Source: an uncultured Kangiella sp. (lineage in GTDB: Bacteria; Pseudomonadota; Gammaproteobacteria; Enterobacterales; Kangiellaceae). From it: a stretch of 64,000 nucleotides of DNA. The stretch covers positions 1-64,000 of the forward strand of contig CATNCP010000006.1 of NCBI GenBank assembly GCA_950096615.1. The letters run 5' to 3'. The notes under the pieces are model-generated. The model was not told the DNA's origin. It ran no database searches and saw only the letters and a program-made list of their open reading frames with translations. Of the stretch, positions 37,537 to 48,838 are shown in pieces. Made by a program: the position numbers and the translations under genes. How positions within the stretch are numbered: the first letter of the stretch is position 1; every line of letters starts with the position of its first letter.

Positions 37537-40500
37537 ATGGCCAAAACATTGACACGATTATTTAGGCGTTTTCTAACCTCAGTCTTATGGTTAGTGTCAA
37601 TCCTTGTCATTATTTTCGTTTTATTCTTGTCAGTCGTGAAACTGACCCTCCCTTATTGGACTGATAATAAAGAGCGCATGGTTGCGTTAGTTGAAGAACA
37701 AATTGGAGGCTCATTTGATTATGACACGTTGGAAGTTGATTGGTCTGAATTTAAACCGAGCATCTTTATTGATGGAGCCACATGGAGTAGCCACAGTAAA
37801 GCTCAATCCTACCACGCAGATAAAACTTACGTCGTTTTAAAGTTTTGGGAAAGTTTATTTAACGGTTATTTAATCACAGAAACCATTGAGGTCAATCAGG
37901 CAAACGCTGAAGTCTTGATGTCGGAACTGCCACAAGACGAAGATCCACTTTCAATAGATTTTAGTGTGTTGCTTAAACGTTATCCTGAAATCATCGATCA
38001 AGAATCTATAAAGTTTAATAATTTCACGCTTAACCTGCACAAAGACGATAAAGTTCGAACGGTACAATTTAACTCCATTGACTTCACCAAGCTTGGCAAG
38101 CAACGACAGCTAGTCATAGAGTCTCAAAGTTCTTTTGCATCAGAAGCAAGAATTATTATTGAATCGACAGGGCAGCCATTCGACAAAAATAACCCAATCA
38201 AAGTCTACGGACTGTTAAGAGACTTTGATGTTATCGATAGCACTGACTTTTTTGAGTTGCCACAAGGTATCCCAGTAGAGCTGGCTGATACTGAGTTCTG
38301 GCTGGAGTATGAAGGCGAAACACCTAAGTCTGGACGGCTGTTATTCTCAGCAGCAAGCACCAGCTCGCGGGTTGCAAAGCTTGATGCTGAAATTAATTAT
38401 CAGACAGATGGCAAGCTGTCGATATTTTCCAGTGACCAGTTCCATGTTGTTGAACGTAGCGGTGAAGGGCAGTTAAAAAATTACGACAGTTACTTCAAGT
38501 TAGTGAGACGCGAAACATCTGCCACCAATATTGACTGGCTTTTAGAGGCAGAAAACACCCCTATTGGTTATTTCATAACGTTAGCCAGCCCTTTTATGCC
38601 GCTGGACCTCAGCGAACCATTGAGAAAAATTCAGCCACAGGGCGAGTTAGTGACGCTAGATATAGAAGCGCAGCAGACGGATAAAGGAATAGTTCCAAAG
38701 TATGGTAATGCTGAATTAATTAATGTATCCAGCGTAGAAAGTGTGTTGTCACCAAAGCTTCAGCTGGATCGCATCACGATTCGAGACGAAGGAGAAGGCT
38801 GGAGAGTAAAAGCTAGTGCCTCAAATAACCAAATCGAGTGGCGCGAAGCTTTTATAGAGGCCATCCCTGTTGAGCGTCTGGTGGTTGATTCTTGGGTAAG
38901 TTTTGTTGACCGACCGCTGATTAAAATCAATCAATTCACTCTTAATAATGACGATGTCAACGTAGCTATCAATGGTGCATTGAGAGTTTTAGATGATGAT
39001 GTGAATATATCGATATACGGTGAATCAAGTGATATTAACATTGCTGAACTTGGAAAGTATTGGCCGAGAAATGAGATGGAGGAGGATGTCCTTGAGTTTC
39101 TCGACATGGCTTTGATCAGCGGTGACATTGAAATAGCAACACTAACGTGGCGTGGTAACTTTGACGATTTCCCTTATCAAAACAATGAAGGGCAATTTGA
39201 TATCCAGGCAAGCGTAGAAAATAGTACTTTTAAATTTGACTCGGATTGGCCAGTAGTAGAAGGCTTATCTGCAAAGGCGCACTTTTCCAACAACCAAATA
39301 TTTTTAACGGCAAGTGACGGGAGTATTTTGGGTAATGGCTTTGACAATGTCGAAGGGGTTATCGAGTCAGTATTCACCGAGGGGTCGGTACTTAAGTTAG
39401 AGCTCAACAACCAAGTCGCGTTTGAGCCGTATCAGTCTTTGTTTTTGAACTCTCCTTTACAAGAATGGTTAGGAGAGGAATTATTGGACCTAAGGTTTAG
39501 TGGGCAACTAAAGAATAATCTAAAGGTCACTGCGCCACTTAGCGAAGATAGTCCAGACACTACTTTGGAAGGAGTTATTACCTTCGCCGGTCAAGATATT
39601 GAGTTACAAAGCTATTCACTCGGACTTCAAGGTTTGCAAGGAGAGTTACGTTACACCGAAAAGGGTGCTATCTCAGAAAAGCTTGATGCGACTCTATGGC
39701 ACAGTCCTGTGGCTATTGATATTGCAGTTGATGAGTATACTGAAAATGATGATTTGGTAAATATCAATGCAAGCTCTAGCTTTGATGTCGCTAAAGCGGT
39801 TGCTTCTTTGGATATGCAGCTTCCCATTTACGTAGAAGGTAATAGTGCAGTCGATTTACATTACCGCCAAGATAGCGAAGGCGCTGAGTCAATGATAGTT
39901 CGAAGTGACTTAGAGGGGACTGAGCTTAATGGACCTTCCTGGTTGAGTAAAACAAAAGAAGAAAAAAGCCCCTTCTTAGCGACGTTATATCGCAGTAATA
40001 ATCGAATCCATGCCCGAACGATTTATAGGGATACGGTATCCTCTCAACTCAATTTTGGAGTGGGCAGTCCGGAAGATATTAATGGTGTAATTGCTATGGG
40101 GGACCTGGCCACTCATTCGATTAAGGTGCCTGAACAGGGTGTCGCAATTGAAGGGTTTTTTGGCGAAATCCATAGTGATGAATGGTTGAATAGTTTGCAG
40201 GTTAAGAAAGAGGGGGACTTCTACTGGCCTGAATGGATTGATCATATATCAATTCGAACCGCACTGTTTACTATTGCGGGGCAATCGTTGCATGACGTGG
40301 TATTTACCGACTCGTTGCTAGAAGACGAGAGTGTACGGTTTAACGTTGAGGCAAAAGAAGGCTTCGGAAATCTCACCTTGTATGCAGATGGTCGGAAGCA
40401 TGTCACGGTCGAAAAATTAGACATAGAGCTCGACTCATTTAGTAGACTGTCGACCTCAGAAGTGAGCATCAATAAAACATCATTAGATAACTGGCAACTT

Positions 40501-41424
40501 GAATGCCTAAGTTGCAAGATCAACGGCATTGATACCGGTAAGTTAACCCTAGTCTCCAATTTAGAGAAAGGAGTCGTGGTGGTTAAGGGTGACAGTCAAA
40601 TTGAAGGGCAGTTGTCTGCATATTTAGAAGGACGTTGGCAAAGGCAAGAAAGTTCGGTCAACATTGATTTCACCACACAAAATACGGGGCAATTATTAAA
40701 GCTCTGGGGCTTTGGTGATGGGATTGAGGGTACAGAAACCACCGGCGCCATCGAACTGTCTTGGAATGGGGGATTCCATGATATTAGCTTGAAAAACCTT
40801 AACGGAAGCATAAAGCTAGAAACTGGTGAAGGTGTGGTCAAAGAGTTAAGTGACCGTCAGGCGAGAGTATTCAGCTTATTCTCACTACAAAGTGTAAGAC
40901 GAAGACTGTCTTTAGACTTTAGTGACTTGTTTGAAGACGGATTCTTCTATGACAAAATGAATGGTGAGTTTACGATTAAAAATGGTGTGGTTCACAGCGA
41001 TAACGTCTTCATTGACGGCACTGCCGCAGATGTTAGAGTGAAGGGCTCGATCGATTTAGTTAACCAGACGGTTAATCAGAACGTCACCGTGGTGCCAAAG
41101 CTTGGTTCCAGCTTGCCAATATTAGCTGGCTGGGCGGTAGAACCAACCACTGGCCTCATCATGTTACTGGTCAATAAAATATTTGAACCTGTGATCGATG
41201 TGGTGGTGAGCATTGAATATAAAGTTAGCGGTGACTTAACTGACCCTCAAGTCGTTGAGGTTAGTAAGAAGTCTAAAGAAGTCGCTGTGCCAGAATCTGA
41301 GCAAGAGTCTGAACAAGAGTCCGAACAAGAATCTGAGCAACAGCCTGAGAGCGAGCAGCTTGAGCAGGATGCTGAAGAGCTTCAAGGTAATCAACCAGTT
41401 GATAATGCGGGAGGGGACAGTTAG
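37537..41424 (+). CDS. yhdP: YhdP-family (AsmA-like, DUF3971) phospholipid transport-type protein
   Basis: 1295 aa, N-terminal TM, AsmA-like C-terminus; conserved position between rng and tldD. Confidence 0.9.
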   Translation: MAKTLTRLFRRFLTSVLWLVSILVIIFVLFLSVVKLTLPYWTDNKERMVALVEEQIGGSFDYDTLEVDWSEFKPSIFIDGATWSSHSKAQSYHADKTYVVLKFWESLFNGYLITETIEVNQANAEVLMSELPQDEDPLSIDFSVLLKRYPEIIDQESIKFNNFTLNLHKDDKVRTVQFNSIDFTKLGKQRQLVIESQSSFASEARIIIESTGQPFDKNNPIKVYGLLRDFDVIDSTDFFELPQGIPVELADTEFWLEYEGETPKSGRLLFSAASTSSRVAKLDAEINYQTDGKLSIFSSDQFHVVERSGEGQLKNYDSYFKLVRRETSATNIDWLLEAENTPIGYFITLASPFMPLDLSEPLRKIQPQGELVTLDIEAQQTDKGIVPKYGNAELINVSSVESVLSPKLQLDRITIRDEGEGWRVKASASNNQIEWREAFIEAIPVERLVVDSWVSFVDRPLIKINQFTLNNDDVNVAINGALRVLDDDVNISIYGESSDINIAELGKYWPRNEMEEDVLEFLDMALISGDIEIATLTWRGNFDDFPYQNNEGQFDIQASVENSTFKFDSDWPVVEGLSAKAHFSNNQIFLTASDGSILGNGFDNVEGVIESVFTEGSVLKLELNNQVAFEPYQSLFLNSPLQEWLGEELLDLRFSGQLKNNLKVTAPLSEDSPDTTLEGVITFAGQDIELQSYSLGLQGLQGELRYTEKGAISEKLDATLWHSPVAIDIAVDEYTENDDLVNINASSSFDVAKAVASLDMQLPIYVEGNSAVDLHYRQDSEGAESMIVRSDLEGTELNGPSWLSKTKEEKSPFLATLYRSNNRIHARTIYRDTVSSQLNFGVGSPEDINGVIAMGDLATHSIKVPEQGVAIEGFFGEIHSDEWLNSLQVKKEGDFYWPEWIDHISIRTALFTIAGQSLHDVVFTDSLLEDESVRFNVEAKEGFGNLTLYADGRKHVTVEKLDIELDSFSRLSTSEVSINKTSLDNWQLECLSCKINGIDTGKLTLVSNLEKGVVVVKGDSQIEGQLSAYLEGRWQRQESSVNIDFTTQNTGQLLKLWGFGDGIEGTETTGAIELSWNGGFHDISLKNLNGSIKLETGEGVVKELSDRQARVFSLFSLQSVRRRLSLDFSDLFEDGFFYDKMNGEFTIKNGVVHSDNVFIDGTAADVRVKGSIDLVNQTVNQNVTVVPKLGSSLPILAGWAVEPTTGLIMLLVNKIFEPVIDVVVSIEYKVSGDLTDPQVVEVSKKSKEVAVPESEQESEQESEQESEQQPESEQLEQDAEELQGNQPVDNAGGDS
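41289..41348 (+). repeat. 12-bp coding minisatellite (SEQE repeats) at the YhdP C-terminus
   Basis: Repeats of gagtctgaacaa-like units encoding ESEQESEQESEQESEQ. Confidence 0.8.
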
Positions 41425-42242
41425 TGAGCGGAAAGACTATTAATATTGGACTGATTCAAATGTCATCTTCCAGCGTGGTTGAGGATAATTTACAGCGAGC
41501 TGAAACATTAATACGAGCATCTGCCAATGACGGCGCTGAAATGGTTGTGTTGCCAGAAACTTTTGCGCTGATGGAAAAGTACAATGGTCAGAAACTTAGC
41601 TTTGTAGAGAAGCATGGAGAGGGGCCGATTCAAGACTGGATGCGACGCGTAGCGAAAGAGAATAAGGTGGCCGTGGTCGGCGGAACAATTGCCATTGAGT
41701 CAGGTATCGAAGAGCGACCTTTTGCACGCTGTTACGTCTATGATGCACAAGGCAAGTCGATGACACACTACGATAAGATTCACATGTTTGATGTGGCAGT
41801 TAAAGACGATGAGGTTTATTCTGAGTCTGACAACACACTTGCAGGCGGTGAGGTTGAAACTTTCGATATGAATGGAATCAACTTTGGTCTGTCGGTTTGT
41901 TACGATCTCAGGTTTCCTGAGCTCTATAGAATGTATCAGGAGTCAGCTGTGGATGTTATTCTTGCTCCGTCAGCTTTCACGTTGAAAACAGGTGAGGTTC
42001 ATTGGCAGCTTTTATTGCAGGCAAGAGCCGTTGAGAATTTATGTTTTGTTGTGGCTTCTAATCAAACTGGAGAGCACGACAATAAACGTAAAACCTATGG
42101 CCATAGTATGTTTGTTGGACCGTGGGGAGATGTACTCGGTGCTATGGGTAGTGAAGAAGGTTATATCAATCACAACTTGAACATCGAGCAAATAGATACA
42201 ATTAAAAAGCGCTTCCCTGTTCATACTCACAGGCGACTTTAA
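41424..42242 (+). CDS. carbon-nitrogen hydrolase family protein (Nit1-like)
   Basis: VVLPETFALM, YDKIHMFDV, SVCYDLRFPELYR catalytic triad motifs. Confidence 0.92.
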   Translation: MSGKTINIGLIQMSSSSVVEDNLQRAETLIRASANDGAEMVVLPETFALMEKYNGQKLSFVEKHGEGPIQDWMRRVAKENKVAVVGGTIAIESGIEERPFARCYVYDAQGKSMTHYDKIHMFDVAVKDDEVYSESDNTLAGGEVETFDMNGINFGLSVCYDLRFPELYRMYQESAVDVILAPSAFTLKTGEVHWQLLLQARAVENLCFVVASNQTGEHDNKRKTYGHSMFVGPWGDVLGAMGSEEGYINHNLNIEQIDTIKKRFPVHTHRRL

Positions 42243-42291
42243 AAAAGCTGCTGTTATCAGCGCTTGTGACAATAATAGTTTAAGGTAAAGA

Positions 42292-43734
42292 ATGACAAGT
42301 ATTATAGATCGTGTCGAAAGTCATCTGTTTAAAGAATCGAACCTTTCGGTGGATGCTATCAAACAAGCTATCGAATCGATGGGGCGTTTTCAGCAAGACT
42401 ATGCGGATATATTCTTACAAGAAGTCGTGATGGAGTATTGGCAGCTTGAAGACGGTCTTGTAAAAGATGCTAGTTTTAACCTCAATAAAGGACTCGGTAT
42501 TAGGAGCATTGAGGGTGAGAAAACAGGGTTTTCATACGCTAATCAATTTGAATTAACGGCTTTAAATAATGCGCTAACCGCTGCTACCAGCATCAGCAGA
42601 GCCGGGCAATCTAAAGCGGTTAGTTTTAATCAGCCTTCGAGCTCAACCAGCTTATACACCGAGAAGAACACCTTAGCCGGGGTAGACCAAGCTCATAAAA
42701 TTGCTCTGCTTCGCCAGTTAGATGCCACCGCTAGACAGCTAGACGAAAAAGTTAAGCAAGTTATCGTAAGTTTATCTGCAGCTGATGAGCATATGTTGGT
42801 TGCTGCCATCGATGGCACTTTAGCTGCTGATATTAGACCGATGATTCGTCTCAACGTAACGGTGGTTGCCGAGAGTGCTGGTCGGCGTGAACGCGGTAGT
42901 GCCGGTATGGGGGGACGATACGACTGGCATCATCTAATCTCATTAGATTTAGAAAGTTTAGCAAAAAAAGCAGTAGACCAAGCCGTGGTCAACTTAGATG
43001 CGGTTGAGGCTCCAGCTGGCACCATGGAAGTCGTACTTGGCAATGGCTGGCCCGGTGTACTGTTACACGAAGCTGTAGGGCATGGATTAGAGGGCGACTT
43101 TAATCGCAAAGGGTCATCAGCCTACGCTGGACGAATTGGTGAGAAGGTAGCATCAGAATTATGCACGGTTGTTGATGATGGCACTTTGCAGGGGCAAAGA
43201 GGCTCATTGAATGTTGATGACGAGGGTACTCCAACGCAATCAAACGTTTTGATCGAAAATGGTGTTTTAAAGGGCTACATGCAAGACAAGCATAACGCTA
43301 GATTGATGGGGCAATCGCCGACCGGTAATGGACGACGAGAATCCTATGCACATCTACCTATGCCTCGAATGACCAATACTTTAATGTTAGGCGGAAGTTC
43401 TGAGCCTGCTGAAATCATTGCTAGCGTTAAGAGGGGTATTTATGCACCTAATTTTGCTGGCGGGCAGGTAGATATTACTTCTGGAAACTTTGTATTCAGT
43501 GCCAGCGAAGCTTACTTAATTGAAGATGGTAAATTAACCGCTCCTATTAAAGGGGCGACTTTGGCTGGTAATGGCCCTGAAGTGTTGAAATACGCCAGCA
43601 TGGTAGGGAACGATAGTCAGCTCGATCCGGGAATTGGTATTTGTGGCAAAGATGGTCAGAGTGTTCCGGTGTGTGTCGGTCAGCCGACGCTAAAGGTGGA
43701 TAAGCTGACCGTGGGTGGAACGCAGGCGGGATAG
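42292..43734 (+). CDS. tldD: metalloprotease TldD
   Basis: [27 protein letters not shown] HExxxH motif. Confidence 0.96.
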   Translation: MTSIIDRVESHLFKESNLSVDAIKQAIESMGRFQQDYADIFLQEVVMEYWQLEDGLVKDASFNLNKGLGIRSIEGEKTGFSYANQFELTALNNALTAATSISRAGQSKAVSFNQPSSSTSLYTEKNTLAGVDQAHKIALLRQLDATARQLDEKVKQVIVSLSAADEHMLVAAIDGTLAADIRPMIRLNVTVVAESAGRRERGSAGMGGRYDWHHLISLDLESLAKKAVDQAVVNLDAVEAPAGTMEVVLGNGWPGVLLHEAVGHGLEGDFNRKGSSAYAGRIGEKVASELCTVVDDGTLQGQRGSLNVDDEGTPTQSNVLIENGVLKGYMQDKHNARLMGQSPTGNGRRESYAHLPMPRMTNTLMLGGSSEPAEIIASVKRGIYAPNFAGGQVDITSGNFVFSASEAYLIEDGKLTAPIKGATLAGNGPEVLKYASMVGNDSQLDPGIGICGKDGQSVPVCVGQPTLKVDKLTVGGTQAG

Positions 43735-43741
43735 CGCTAAC

Positions 43742-44269
43742 TTAATGGTGTTCGTCGCTGAATTCAGCGTGATCTCTTAGGTAACGATAAAGCTCACGTT
43801 GATACTTTGGCGGTTTATCCAATTGTTGCTCTTTGCTTGCGTTTCGAACCAACTGTCGTAATTGCTGACGGTCAAGGTTGTTAGCGATTTTTAATAATTC
43901 AAAAGTCGCATCATCACCTTCGGAAAGTAAGCGATCGCGCCAGTGCTCACACAGCTTTTCGCGCTGAACCTCTAAGGTATGTTGCTGATTATCAAGCATG
44001 AGTCGCTGCTCGATGGCATCGACATCTTCGTTACGGAGAAGCTTGCCAATATATTTAATATGGCGCTTGAGCCCAGTGTGATGATTGATCTTTGCAACCT
44101 CATTGAGCGCATGTTTTAGAGTTGCAGAAATAGGCAAATCTTGCCATTGATGTTTTGGCAATTTGCTCAGGCGCTGACCAAGAGCTGTTAGCTCTAGGAG
44201 TTCTTTTTTGACTTGTGACTTGGACTTTTCTTGGCCCATGTCATCGTACTCGTCAAAGTGCTCAGTCAT
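43742..44269 (-). CDS. darP: ribosome-associated protein DarP/YjgA
   Basis: SKSQVKKELLELTALGQRLSKLP; located between tldD and pmbA. Confidence 0.92.
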   Translation of the reverse strand: MTEHFDEYDDMGQEKSKSQVKKELLELTALGQRLSKLPKHQWQDLPISATLKHALNEVAKINHHTGLKRHIKYIGKLLRNEDVDAIEQRLMLDNQQHTLEVQREKLCEHWRDRLLSEGDDATFELLKIANNLDRQQLRQLVRNASKEQQLDKPPKYQRELYRYLRDHAEFSDEHH

Positions 44270-44360
44270 ACAATCAGTTAGTTACTTGGCTTTGGTTTAT
44301 GATAACGTTTTCCAGAGATGAGTGGTAGCGAGTAAACAGTAAATTAATTATTGATGTAAG

Positions 44361-45740
44361 GTGAAACGATTGACTCAACGTGACAATGAACAGTTAACTC
44401 TGGTGCAAATTGCTGAACAACAAAAGCAAACGGCACAAACAATGCAGCATATTGCAGAAACTTTGATTGACCGAGCGAAGGGTGCCGGTGCTGATGATAT
44501 TGAAGTTTGGAGTTATAACACGATTGGTAATAGCGTCGAAGTTCGTAATAACGACCTGGAGACATTAGAGTTTAATCAAGACAGCCACCTAGGAATTAAT
44601 GTCTACTTTGAGCAAAGAAAAGGCACTGTTTCGATTAATGATTTAACCGAATCCGCCGCCTTGCAAGGCCTTGAGGCCGCTTGCAATATCGCTAAGTTTA
44701 CTGAGCCTGACCCGTATGCGGGATTGGTTGAGGCCAACCGCATGGCTTCTGAGTTTAAAGATTTATCGTTGGATCATCCTTTTGCCTTAACCATCGACGA
44801 TATGGTTGCTGCAGCCAAAGAGGCAGAAGCTTCCGCATTGAATAGCCAACATATCAAGCAATCTGAAGGAGCTAATTTTTATAGCCACCGTTCGGTTTCT
44901 TGTTATGCCAATAGTCATGACTTCTGTGGTTTCAATCAAACGACGCGTTACAGCCTTTCCAACGTATTGATTGGACAAACTGAAAAGGGCATGATTCGAG
45001 ACGGTTACTATACGTTAGGTAGGGAGTACGGTGATTTATTAGCACCTGAAGCTGTGGGAACACAGGCTGCAGATAGAATCCAGGCTAAGCTTAAATTAGG
45101 TAAGTGTAGCTCTGGGAAGTTTCCTGTGGTGTTTAACCCCGAAGTGGCGCGAGGATTATGGTCGCACTTATTAGGTGCTTTAAAAGGTGGTGCCCTGTAT
45201 CAGCGCTCATCTTTTATGCTTGATAAATTAGGACATAGTATTCTGCCGAAAGATATCACCATTATGGAAGATCCTTTTATATTAAAAGGGCTTGGTAGCT
45301 CAAACTATGACAGTGACGGTGTTGCTACTGCTAAAAGGACTATTGTCGATCAAGGTAAGTTGGATGGGTACTTTTTGAGTGGCTATTCAGCCAGACGTTT
45401 AGGGATGGAAACGACGGGCAATGCAGGAGGCATACACAATATCCTTATTGAGTCACCACAACAATCTTTAGACGCGATGCTTAAGCAGCTTGGTACCGGA
45501 TTGCTGGTTACAGAGGTTATGGGACAAGGCGTTAATATCGTAACGGGTAATTACTCTCGGGGCGCCAGTGGCTTTTGGTTTGAGAATGGCCAAATTCAAC
45601 ACTATGTTCAAGAGATCACTATTGCTGGAAACTTAGAGGATATGTTTCAGTCTATCATCGCGGTAGGTAGCGATGTGGATGGTCGTTCCAGTATTTTAAC
45701 AGGCTCAGTAGCTATTGATGGCATGACAATTGCCGCATAA
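44361..45740 (+). CDS. pmbA: metalloprotease PmbA/TldE
   Basis: TldE family; RSSFMLDKLGHSILP; NIVTGNYSRGASGFWFENGQI. Confidence 0.95.
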   Translation: MKRLTQRDNEQLTLVQIAEQQKQTAQTMQHIAETLIDRAKGAGADDIEVWSYNTIGNSVEVRNNDLETLEFNQDSHLGINVYFEQRKGTVSINDLTESAALQGLEAACNIAKFTEPDPYAGLVEANRMASEFKDLSLDHPFALTIDDMVAAAKEAEASALNSQHIKQSEGANFYSHRSVSCYANSHDFCGFNQTTRYSLSNVLIGQTEKGMIRDGYYTLGREYGDLLAPEAVGTQAADRIQAKLKLGKCSSGKFPVVFNPEVARGLWSHLLGALKGGALYQRSSFMLDKLGHSILPKDITIMEDPFILKGLGSSNYDSDGVATAKRTIVDQGKLDGYFLSGYSARRLGMETTGNAGGIHNILIESPQQSLDAMLKQLGTGLLVTEVMGQGVNIVTGNYSRGASGFWFENGQIQHYVQEITIAGNLEDMFQSIIAVGSDVDGRSSILTGSVAIDGMTIAA

Positions 45741-45758
45741 ATTCGCGGGCTGTGCAAG

Positions 45759-47138
45759 CTAGCCAAAGAAGTAGGTTGCTAATCCTAATAGGGCGAAGAA
45801 CCCCGCTACGTCGGTGACCGTTGTTAGAACAACACCGCCGGCGATAGCTGGATCGATGTTGAGCTTTTTCAAGATAAGCGGAATACTCGCTCCGCTCAAT
45901 ACGCCGGTAACGAGATTGAACAACATGGCGCCGCCGATAGTAATGGCGAGATGTAAATGATTAATACCGGACTCTTTGTAATAAGAAAACGCATAAACCA
46001 ATGTTGAGATCGTTAGCGCCCAGATAATACCGTTAATAATACTCACAGCGAGTTCTTTCTTTAGAAGGTAAGACTGGTTACCATCGCTAATGTGGCCTAG
46101 AGACATACCGCGAATAACTAGGGTTAACGTTTGCGTTCCAGCAATGCCTCCCATGCTTGGTACGATTGGTAGTAAGACTGCAAGTAAAGTGACTTTACCG
46201 ATGGTACTTTCAAAAAGGCCAATCACCAGAGCCGCCAGAATCACTGTTAATAAATTAATACCCAGCCAAATGGCACGCTTGCGGGCCGTTACCATGATTG
46301 GACCAAATGTGTCTTCTAATTCATCCAAACCGGCCATGGACATCAACGAGTGATCGGCTTCTTCTCGGATAACGTCAACGACGTCATCAATGGTAATACG
46401 ACCTAACAGTCGTCCTTCTTCGTCCAACACTGGTGCTGAAACCAAGTCATGACGTTCGAAGATTTGGGCCACTTCTGTATCTTCCATATCCGCAGGAATG
46501 GTAAACATCTCTTCGTCTACAATCTGTGTGATCGAGGTATCAGGATCACAGGTTAAGATGGCGCTTATAGGAACGGAGCCGATAAGTACGTCACGCGAAT
46601 TGACCACATACAGGTGGTCAGTATTCGGTGGCATGCTGCCTCGAATTCTCAAATAACGCAGCACCACTTCAACCGAAACACGCGGGCGGATCATGATGGT
46701 GTCAATGTTCATCAAACCGCCAGCGGTATCTTCTGGGTAAGTTAACGCGTGCTCAATCAGCGCACGATTCTGCTCATCAAGAAGTCGTAGTACTTGATTA
46801 CTGACGTTATGCGACAGATCACCGAGAATATCCACCACATCATCGGTATCTAAGTCAGCAAGAGCATTTGCCAGCTCTTGTGGCTGCATGTTTTCGATGA
46901 AGTTTTGACGAATCTCGTCATTCAGGTGTTGTAGTACATCACCCTCACGTTCCTTATCCAGCAGCTGCCAAATAACGTTACGTACACGGGGTGGTGTGGA
47001 TTCAAGAAGGTGCGCAATATCCGCTGAGTGTAATTCTTCGAGCAGGTTGCGAACGGGGATTAAGTGACCACTATCAAGCGCTGAGTTTAGGAGCTGTAGC
47101 TGCTCTTGACGAGTCTGATTGTTTTGATTCTCAGCCAA
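45759..47138 (-). CDS. mgtE: magnesium transporter MgtE
   Basis: MgtE N domain, CBS pair, five-TM C-terminus. Confidence 0.95.
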   Translation of the reverse strand: MAENQNNQTRQEQLQLLNSALDSGHLIPVRNLLEELHSADIAHLLESTPPRVRNVIWQLLDKEREGDVLQHLNDEIRQNFIENMQPQELANALADLDTDDVVDILGDLSHNVSNQVLRLLDEQNRALIEHALTYPEDTAGGLMNIDTIMIRPRVSVEVVLRYLRIRGSMPPNTDHLYVVNSRDVLIGSVPISAILTCDPDTSITQIVDEEMFTIPADMEDTEVAQIFERHDLVSAPVLDEEGRLLGRITIDDVVDVIREEADHSLMSMAGLDELEDTFGPIMVTARKRAIWLGINLLTVILAALVIGLFESTIGKVTLLAVLLPIVPSMGGIAGTQTLTLVIRGMSLGHISDGNQSYLLKKELAVSIINGIIWALTISTLVYAFSYYKESGINHLHLAITIGGAMLFNLVTGVLSGASIPLILKKLNIDPAIAGGVVLTTVTDVAGFFALLGLATYFFG

Positions 47139-47239
47139 AGTCCTTGCCTCGTTAGTGGTTGATTTTACTGCTTATTCTAACGTAGCTAGAGGGCCTTATC
47201 CAGCGAGATTTGGTGCTGGGGCCTTTTCTTCATCAAGGT

Positions 47240-48088
47240 TTACATTTTATTGAGGCGGCTATGTTCCACAGAAATGTTTGGGTAATGCTGCTTAAGGTAA
47301 TGCCCAAGAGTTTCTACCATGTAAACTGAGCGGTGGCGACCGCCAGTACAGCCGATAGCACAGGTGAAGTAACTGCGGTCCTGTTTGCTGAACTCGGGAA
47401 TCCATGTGGTAAGGAAGACTTTTAATTGCCAGGTGTACTCCATGACCATCGAGCTTGAGGATAAGTAATCCACGATCTCCTGATCCTTGCCTGTGAAGTC
47501 TCTAAGTTCTTCTACCCAGTAAGGGTTGGGTAAGCAGCGTACATCAAAGACAAAGTCAGCGTCTTTAGGCGCGCCATGCTTAAAGCCAAAAGAAACCAAC
47601 CTAATATCCATCTGTGGAGCTTTATTAGAACTCACACGCTCTCGTACACGCTCGCGTAAATCGTGAGGCGTCAATTCTGAGGTGTTGATAACAAGATCAG
47701 CTAACGCTCGAACTGGCGCCAATAATTTATTTTCTTCATGAATAGCATCGCGTAGTGAGTAACCCTGCTTGGTTAAAGGGTGTCGGCGACGGGTTTCACT
47801 GAAACGCTTCAGTAATATATTTTCGTCAGCATCGATAAAGAGAATCCGAGCATGTGGTGCCGCGGCTTTAATTTTCTCCATTTCACCTGAGAACTGCTCT
47901 AAGTCCGAAGGGTTTCGGGCATCCACGCTAATTGCAATTAACTCATTTTTTAGAATATGGTCGTTGATGACGTTTAGCGTTAACCCTAAAGGCAAGTTAT
48001 CAATACAGTAATAGCCAGCGTCTTCCAGCGCTTTGAGTACAACGGATTTACCAGAGCCTGACCTTCCGCTGACAATAACAAGTTTCAC
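47240..48088 (-). CDS. rapZ: RNase adapter protein RapZ
   Basis: IVSGRSGSGKSVVLKALEDAGYYCIDNLP; CAIGCTGGRHRSVYMVE. Confidence 0.96.
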   Translation of the reverse strand: MKLVIVSGRSGSGKSVVLKALEDAGYYCIDNLPLGLTLNVINDHILKNELIAISVDARNPSDLEQFSGEMEKIKAAAPHARILFIDADENILLKRFSETRRRHPLTKQGYSLRDAIHEENKLLAPVRALADLVINTSELTPHDLRERVRERVSSNKAPQMDIRLVSFGFKHGAPKDADFVFDVRCLPNPYWVEELRDFTGKDQEIVDYLSSSSMVMEYTWQLKVFLTTWIPEFSKQDRSYFTCAIGCTGGRHRSVYMVETLGHYLKQHYPNISVEHSRLNKM

Positions 48089-48591
48089 GAAGCTTCTTCC
48101 TTAGTACTATATTCTTTAATGGCATGTTCAATAATATCAAATAATGCTTCATTATTGTGAGCATTTCTGATTTGAGCACATAACGTTTTGTTATCAAAAA
48201 TGGGTTTAATTCGCTCAATGCCTTTTAAATCTCGAAAGTCCAAGTCCTCAGGAATGAGTAACCCAAACATAATATCCACGTCTTCTTTATCAGAGGCAAA
48301 AAAATCAACGCCTTGCTCTAGTGTAGCTAAAATGGCTACAGGCTTTTCACAGGAGGCTAGCCGACCGTGAGGCAGGGCAATGCCATTACCAATGGCGGTA
48401 CAGCCTAACTGCTCACGTTCAGTAAATGCCTGAAGTATTTCAAAGGAATCGAGCTCTGGATCATTTTTACTGAAGAGGTTTGCGATTGCTTGTAGAGCTT
48501 TTTTTCTGCTGGTCGCTTGTAGCCCGAGTTGGCATCGCTCGGGCGCAATAGTGTCTAAAATGTGCATGACCTGGGTCTTTGTTTCACTCAT
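48085..48591 (-). CDS. ptsN: PTS IIA-like nitrogen regulatory protein PtsN
   Basis: EREQLGCTAIGNGIALPHGR; start 48591 preferred. Confidence 0.94.
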   Translation of the reverse strand: MSETKTQVMHILDTIAPERCQLGLQATSRKKALQAIANLFSKNDPELDSFEILQAFTEREQLGCTAIGNGIALPHGRLASCEKPVAILATLEQGVDFFASDKEDVDIMFGLLIPEDLDFRDLKGIERIKPIFDNKTLCAQIRNAHNNEALFDIIEHAIKEYSTKEEAS

Positions 48592-48694
48592 AAAACAACT
48601 CTGCTGGGCGCTGCTTTTCTTCCAGCTAGGCATGAAAAGTGGTTAATAGTTTGCTCTATTGAGCACTTTTTATAACAACGCTGGGCGGAAAAAA

Positions 48695-48719
48695 AGCCTC
48701 AGCCCTTTGGGTTGAGGCT
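48695..48719 (-). terminator. intrinsic terminator downstream of hpf
   Basis: AGCCTCAGCCC/GGGTTGAGGCT with a minus-strand T-run. Confidence 0.75.
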
Positions 48720-48838
48720 AAAATATGATCACTCTAGTGTTGTAAGCTCTTGATTTAGAGTGATTAAATAATAACATCATACGCCTCGGTTGACGATATT
48801 ATAAACACAACAGAGGCGCATATTTATTGGAGGAAAAA

